Assembly: GCA_012845835.1 (NCBI GenBank)
Contig: JABAKD010000010.1
Span: 8,675,599-8,739,598, forward strand
DNA: 64,000 bases
Direction of reading: 5' to 3'
From: Undaria pinnatifida
Taxonomy: Eukaryota > Sar > Phaeophyceae > Laminariales > Alariaceae
Shown here in pieces: positions 56,901-62,900 of this stretch (position 1 is the first letter of the stretch; each line of letters begins with the position of its first letter). The position numbers were made by a program, and so were the translations under genes. The notes beneath the pieces were generated by a model, which saw nothing but the letters and a program-made list of their open reading frames with translations, did not search any database and had not been told where the DNA came from.

Positions 56901-59900
56901 TATCGTCGTGGGCGAGCAGCCGCTGCCGCAGCCGTTGTATTGCCGTTGACCATGGCACCTTTTGTTTGCTGTGGAACACCACTAGTCTACGGACACGGTG
57001 CGCGCTCGACGGCACACGACCTCAACTACGGTGCCATATTTGTTATGTCGTCCTTACTACTGCTGTCCCGAGCAGGCTTCGTACAGTGGCGATGGCAACG
57101 CCCATAAATGCGTGCACTCCGACCATACTGTGGGTGAACCGGCGGCGAACAAGCACCGACACCATGATAACCGTACATGATGTTGTTGTGTCTCTCCTGG
57201 TACGTCGTTAGACCGTCTGGCATTCTACAGCAAGGTCAGAGCAGCAACGGTAAAAACACGAGCGTGTGGAACACAAACAGCACACAGCAGTAGGAGCAGA
57301 AACGTCTCTCGTCGAGTTGGCTGGTGTCCGTAAATGGTCTCAAGCTCATGGAGGACAACAAATGCAGCCCGTATCCTACCATAAAGCCGTACAGAGCTGC
57401 ATGAAGACAAAGGCATCTCGTACCAGTAAATGCCTGGTATCGGAATGTCATACAATTTACGGGGGATCATAGTAAATAGGACCTACTGCACACAAAAACC
57501 TATACATGCCCGATATTTACTAACCATATTTGGCCCTCTTTACTATATGGCCCTCCGTACCTGGGATACAAACGCTGGTATACTCGTATTACATGCACAC
57601 GTTTACTGCTACGTACCACTCTGAACGGCAATGTAAAAAGCTCTTTATAAAGGGATTAACGCCATAGCGGTCGCTAAATTTATGTCCAGAGTGGCCATGC
57701 GTCGTCACGACACATTTTTTTTCCCAGTCTAAATACAACTTATATGTCCCAACAAAATGGAAGTGTCGTTATTAATACTATCTTTTCACCTGGTCACAGA
57801 ATCCCTTCGTATTAGCAGCCCTGCCGCGAGCGAGCACATCTGCGAAGCTTGCCCCAACAAAAAACGCGGCATGGTGGACGCCACAGAGCCCTGGGTGGGC
57901 GACGACTTCAACTATACGCTGCGCCAGAGGTCCTATCCCTGACAGGACAGGCGGGCAGCTGGTAGCGTGCAACAGGAAAACGCCACAGCTTTGCAGGCTA
58001 ACTAGCCCCACTCGAGAGCTTGATCTGGAAACTGAGCCCCATCTCATTGAACTGAGCGGCCACCGCTCCCGAGTTGGTACCCTCTTCGTGGTACTGAGCC
58101 CAGGCCACGAAAGGAAGGTTCTCCTTCTCCACAGTTGCTGCTGTGCTTGGGCGTGTGTCCTTTGCATGGCGTGGTTTTGTTATTTTCCCTGTTCCCGGGC
58201 AGCAACTTTCGACTCATCCCTATATATACCCACGTTTTGGGTATGCTCCTTGAGTACTTGGATACACTTAAGACCAGCAATTTATCCCATTTCTGAATTA
58301 AATGAGATGTCTGCCTTCGAAAAAGTATACAGGGCACTCTCAGGGCAGGTCCCTGCGCCCAGGTACCAGCTTCGCGGCATGCAGCAGGCTCTTAGCCAAT
58401 CATACTCATTCCTTAATATGTAATCCCAATTCGTGATTTCACGTTGTTTGGCCGCATCCATAGGGTTAACCTTTTACCTGCGGTCAACCGAACTACGAGT
58501 CGTAATACCCTCTAATTGCTTAACGCCTTGTTTTCATTTACGCTGCCTAAAACTATATGATAACCAGTACCAGTGTTCGTGTTAAACGCTCATACCGGGT
58601 GCCTGGTATGTGTTCGAGTACTTGCTATAGAACCCGAGCACTATCGGCACGCACCGATGCCGCTGTACTTAGTATTGTACATCTGTGCCAGAAACGAACC
58701 GTTCGTAGATCTTGGGGCTACCGCTGCTTACCTTCTTTCTTCCTGTTTTTCTCTCTTTTTGTTCTTTCTCTCGCTCTCGTCGTCGTTCCGTGTTTCGTTG
58801 CCTGTTCCGTCGCCATCACCGCTCCCACCCCCGACCCTCCCGCCTCGGTCGTCGCTAATCTCCCCTCTCGGGCGCGCACCGCGGCGGACCTCGACGCCAA
58901 CGTGGACGCGGGCTTACAGGTCGTTGTTTGACGATAACGGTTGCCTCGAGCCTTGGTTCCACGGCAGCATGTCGAGGGACGAGGCGACCCGAGCGATAGA
59001 CGAGTGGGAGGCGGACCATGTCAACGGGCAGAAGCAGAGCGGCGTGTTCCTGTTCCGCTACAGCGACCGGCCGGAACAGGTCAGCCGAACGACCGTTGTA
59101 GAATTTTACGCAGCTCTCATGACCTGTATTTGTTTGCTCTAAGATAGTAACAGCAGGCTGGGCCCGTGGATATGAAATATAAAAGTGCGCGCACGGAAAC
59201 GACATCCGCGTCACACCCCGACCTTTCCTCCGGCTCCGACGACCCTCGTCTTTGTAACGGACGGCTATCTGTAACTGTCGGATAAATAACAGTGGGATCT
59301 GCACCCGTTCGATTTCTACCCGCCGTATCTGTAACCGTCGCATTTGTAGCCGTTGGCTGTGTAGCCGTTGCATCTGTAGCCGTTGGATATGTAGCCGTTG
59401 GATATGTAACCGTCGGATGTGTGAACGTCGGATCTGTACCCGCCGGATGACACTTCGAGCGACCTGTGAGGCGGACCGATCAACCGCGCGAGGGCTTGTT
59501 GATTCCGTGGGAGAAGCCTCTCATCAGGTTTGGCACGCGCGCCTAAACGTGTTGCGCTGCTTTTCTTGCTGCGCCCGATGCAGTCCGAAATGGCTTCGCT
59601 CGATTTGAGGGTTGCGAAACATTAATTTCAAGCCTGACGCGTGTACACTTACGTAAGCATGGATATGTGATTGTACACCCCTCATCCTTGCTCCCCTCTC
59701 GACCCCACCCCCCCGCCCCGCCTTCCTCCCACCCTCTCTCCCGCCGCTGACCTGCCGTCGGCTCTGCACTGCCTTGGCCGCTACCCTCTGCTGCCGTCGC
59801 CCCCTCGCAGCCGTCGATAAGCTTCGCATATCGCAGGAACGACAGACGTATGATGCGATGCCTCATCAACAAGGGCCCTCAGGGCTACGAATTGCCCGGT

Positions 59901-62900
59901 TTTCATCACGTGTGGGCAGACCTCGGGATGTTCGTAAGGGCGCAGCTCGCCAACGGGTCGTTCAAGCACGCTGTTCCGTCCGCATTGCATTTCGAGTGCC
60001 AGGTGGAGATCGAGGAGCGGAACCTCACGCAGGTGAGGTTTTGAGGGTGGGGGGGTGGTGGGTGGGCGGAAGATCGGAGGGAAGGCGGAGGTGGGAGGGA
60101 GGAAGGAGCCATGGAGGGAGGAGGGGTAGCGGAGGGGGGGAGGGAAGGCGGAGGGTGGGAGGGAGAAAGGGCAGGGGAAGGAGCCATGGAGGGAGGGGAA
60201 GGGGGGGCGGGGGGTGGTGGTGACGCTCGCGGTTGATCCTTTCCCGCCGACCCTCGGCCTGTTTTCGTTCAGGGACGAGGAGAGTTCGTTAACCTATTTG
60301 GAGCGATGTATTGCCTTGTTAACATGATGCTGTTCGAGGATCGCCAAGCGTAGGGCGAGCGGGAACATGGGGGGCTGGGGAGGGGCTAAGTAAGGGAATG
60401 GGGGGACGGGGGACGGGGGGGGCTCTCTAGGAGTAGGGGCGTTGTTTATTGAGGAACCTTGCCCAGGCGTAAGAGCGCTGCTCCTCTTGACGAACGTTTT
60501 TTTTTAGGTGTAGGAGCGTTGTTGCTCTTAACGAAGTTTTTCTTGAGGTGGTATGAGCTTTGTTCCCTCTTGAGGAAGGTTGTTGAGGGGGTGGAAACGT
60601 TGGTTCTTGAATAAGGGTATTCTTCTAGCGTGAGGAACGCTGTAATTTTTGCGGGAGGTTGTTCCTGGGGCGGTGGGTACGCCATTTTGTGAGGTTTGTT
60701 CTCAAAGCGGTGGAAACGTTGCCTGCTACCGAGGCAACATCCCCCCTACCCCGCTTCTGCCCTAGCGTTTTTATGCACCCCCACGCCCATCCTCCACTCC
60801 GTCCTCCGGTTACGGGAACGCAGTCGCTTGACGTCTCGTGCGCGCTTCCTTTCCTTTATTTCCTTGCGTGCGGCCGCCGGTGGCTTGTGGTTGTTTTCGT
60901 TGCAGGCGTTCCCAGGGACACCGGCCGGCGAGATCGCTGATATCCGAACTCGCTTCGCACGCGCTCAGGTGTGTGTGTGTTTGTGTATGTGTGTGTGGCA
61001 GCATGTGATACTCGTACTGCTGGTCGTTCATCCCCGATAGATGGTAAGATTACCCCTTTCGTTGTTTTGGTCATTTTTGTGCCTGGGTCCCACAGGGGTT
61101 GGTGCCCCCACGACCCTTGCATTTCCGGACTGGGTGGTACATAACTTGTCGCGGTAAAGTTATCTGTCATGACATCCACCCCCCATACTCCCCCCCCCCG
61201 AAACCCCTTCTTCCTCCCCCTTCTCCGCCCAGTAGGGCAATCGACTTGGCCCAGCTTCGGCAATGGTTGATTGTTGATACAACAGCTGATCTCAGGCGAA
61301 GTTGTCGTTACAGCTTCGTTCCGAATTTTTTCCCAGGCGGTCGAGTTTACGGTGCAGGGTTAGAGTTTGACTGTAGGGTCGTGTACTTTTCAGCCGTCCT
61401 TGTCGAAGGTAAGCTAGGTCGTGTTCTGGTAGAGTATGCTGCCCCTTTTGAAGGACCAGAGTGCGTCGGGTCGGCAGCGTGCCTTTTATACCGACTTCCC
61501 GTAGCCAATTTGGCCTCTGTTAAGGCTTCTAGCAGTCTGTGGCATTGTTTAAGCGAGATACTGTGTGGTAGCCGCTTGTAAGAGACTTGGGGTCCTTAAT
61601 TGGGTGCTGCGTCTACTATAAGGGGACGAGGTTCTTTATAATAGGAAAAAACCGTGCGGAGAATGCGAGGTCCCTTGGTTCTTATCGCGGGGCCCCTTAA
61701 AACGGGCCAACTACTGTAAACTGCTTAACACGGGCTCCTCCTCCCCCCCTCTTTCCCCCTCAAATGCCCCCTCGCATCTCGTTGGCTTGGCTTCCGTCCC
61801 AGGATCAAGTGATAGGTGATATCGGAGTGGGACCAACAGCTGACCGGGTTCTGCAAAGAACGTTGGTTGCAGTTCAGGAGGTGCGTGGGGGAAAGCATGG
61901 CATTGGGGAGAAGAGGGAGCAGACGGAGGAGGAGGGGGTTTGGAGTGGAGGGGGGGGGGGTGGAGGAAAGGGAGACAAGGGGAGAAGTAAGGGAGAAAGG
62001 GGGAGCAATGTCTGCTGGAGCACGCGTCTGGGTGTTTTACCCGAGATCGAGTTGCATCCGCTTTGCGCAATGAAACAGTGGGCAGTAAAGTTAATCATAG
62101 GGCGTGTCCCGTGAGGGTTGATTGGTCAAGGGGCTCCCTCGTCGTGCAATTATAGGAGATGCATGGTATGGGATGTTATGGAATGTAACTGGACTTGTGG
62201 AGGAGAGGATTTGAGAAATGTACGTATATTGATTGTCAAACATGTACATAGGTACGATCGGAAGATCCAACAGACGGTATAATCCACCCCAAGATATTCC
62301 GATGATGCCGGCGTAATCGGCGCGTAACGAAACCGATCTGCCGATGTCAGAGATCGCCTTGCGCGCTGCTTGGTACTCTCACGTCCTTCGCCCATAAAGC
62401 GAAGGAGGGCTGTCTCCTTGCCCCACGTCGCATATAATAAGAAATAGTCCCTGGCAGCGGGGAAATGCTGCCGCGTCAATTGGAACTCTCTCCTAGAGTA
62501 GGGGCTTCGTAGTACGGTCCAGTCGCCTCGGTGGTCTAGTGGTTTCCCTCGAATGCTCTTACTAGAGTTGGTTCTGGAATTCTAATCACTTGTGGGTTGG
62601 ACTTTTGGGTTTGTTCCCAAACAAATAAACTCATAATCAACTGCTGAGCGCCTGCCTGGCTGCGTGGGTAGGCGCAATTCTATGCGAATCGACGAGGGAA
62701 GGAAGGAAGGAAGAAAGGGCTGAAATCTTCTCGCGATAAAAATGAAGGCGCGTACCGTAGTGGGGAGGGGGGTGGAAAGACGCGTGCTACGATGGAGGTA
62801 GCAGTTTTCGTGTGAAATGTTTTCTGAATGACGGGGCTCCTTAACCCAAAATCGTCGGGAAAATGCCTTCTTTTTTTTTTGCACGATTCTCGTCGTGTAC

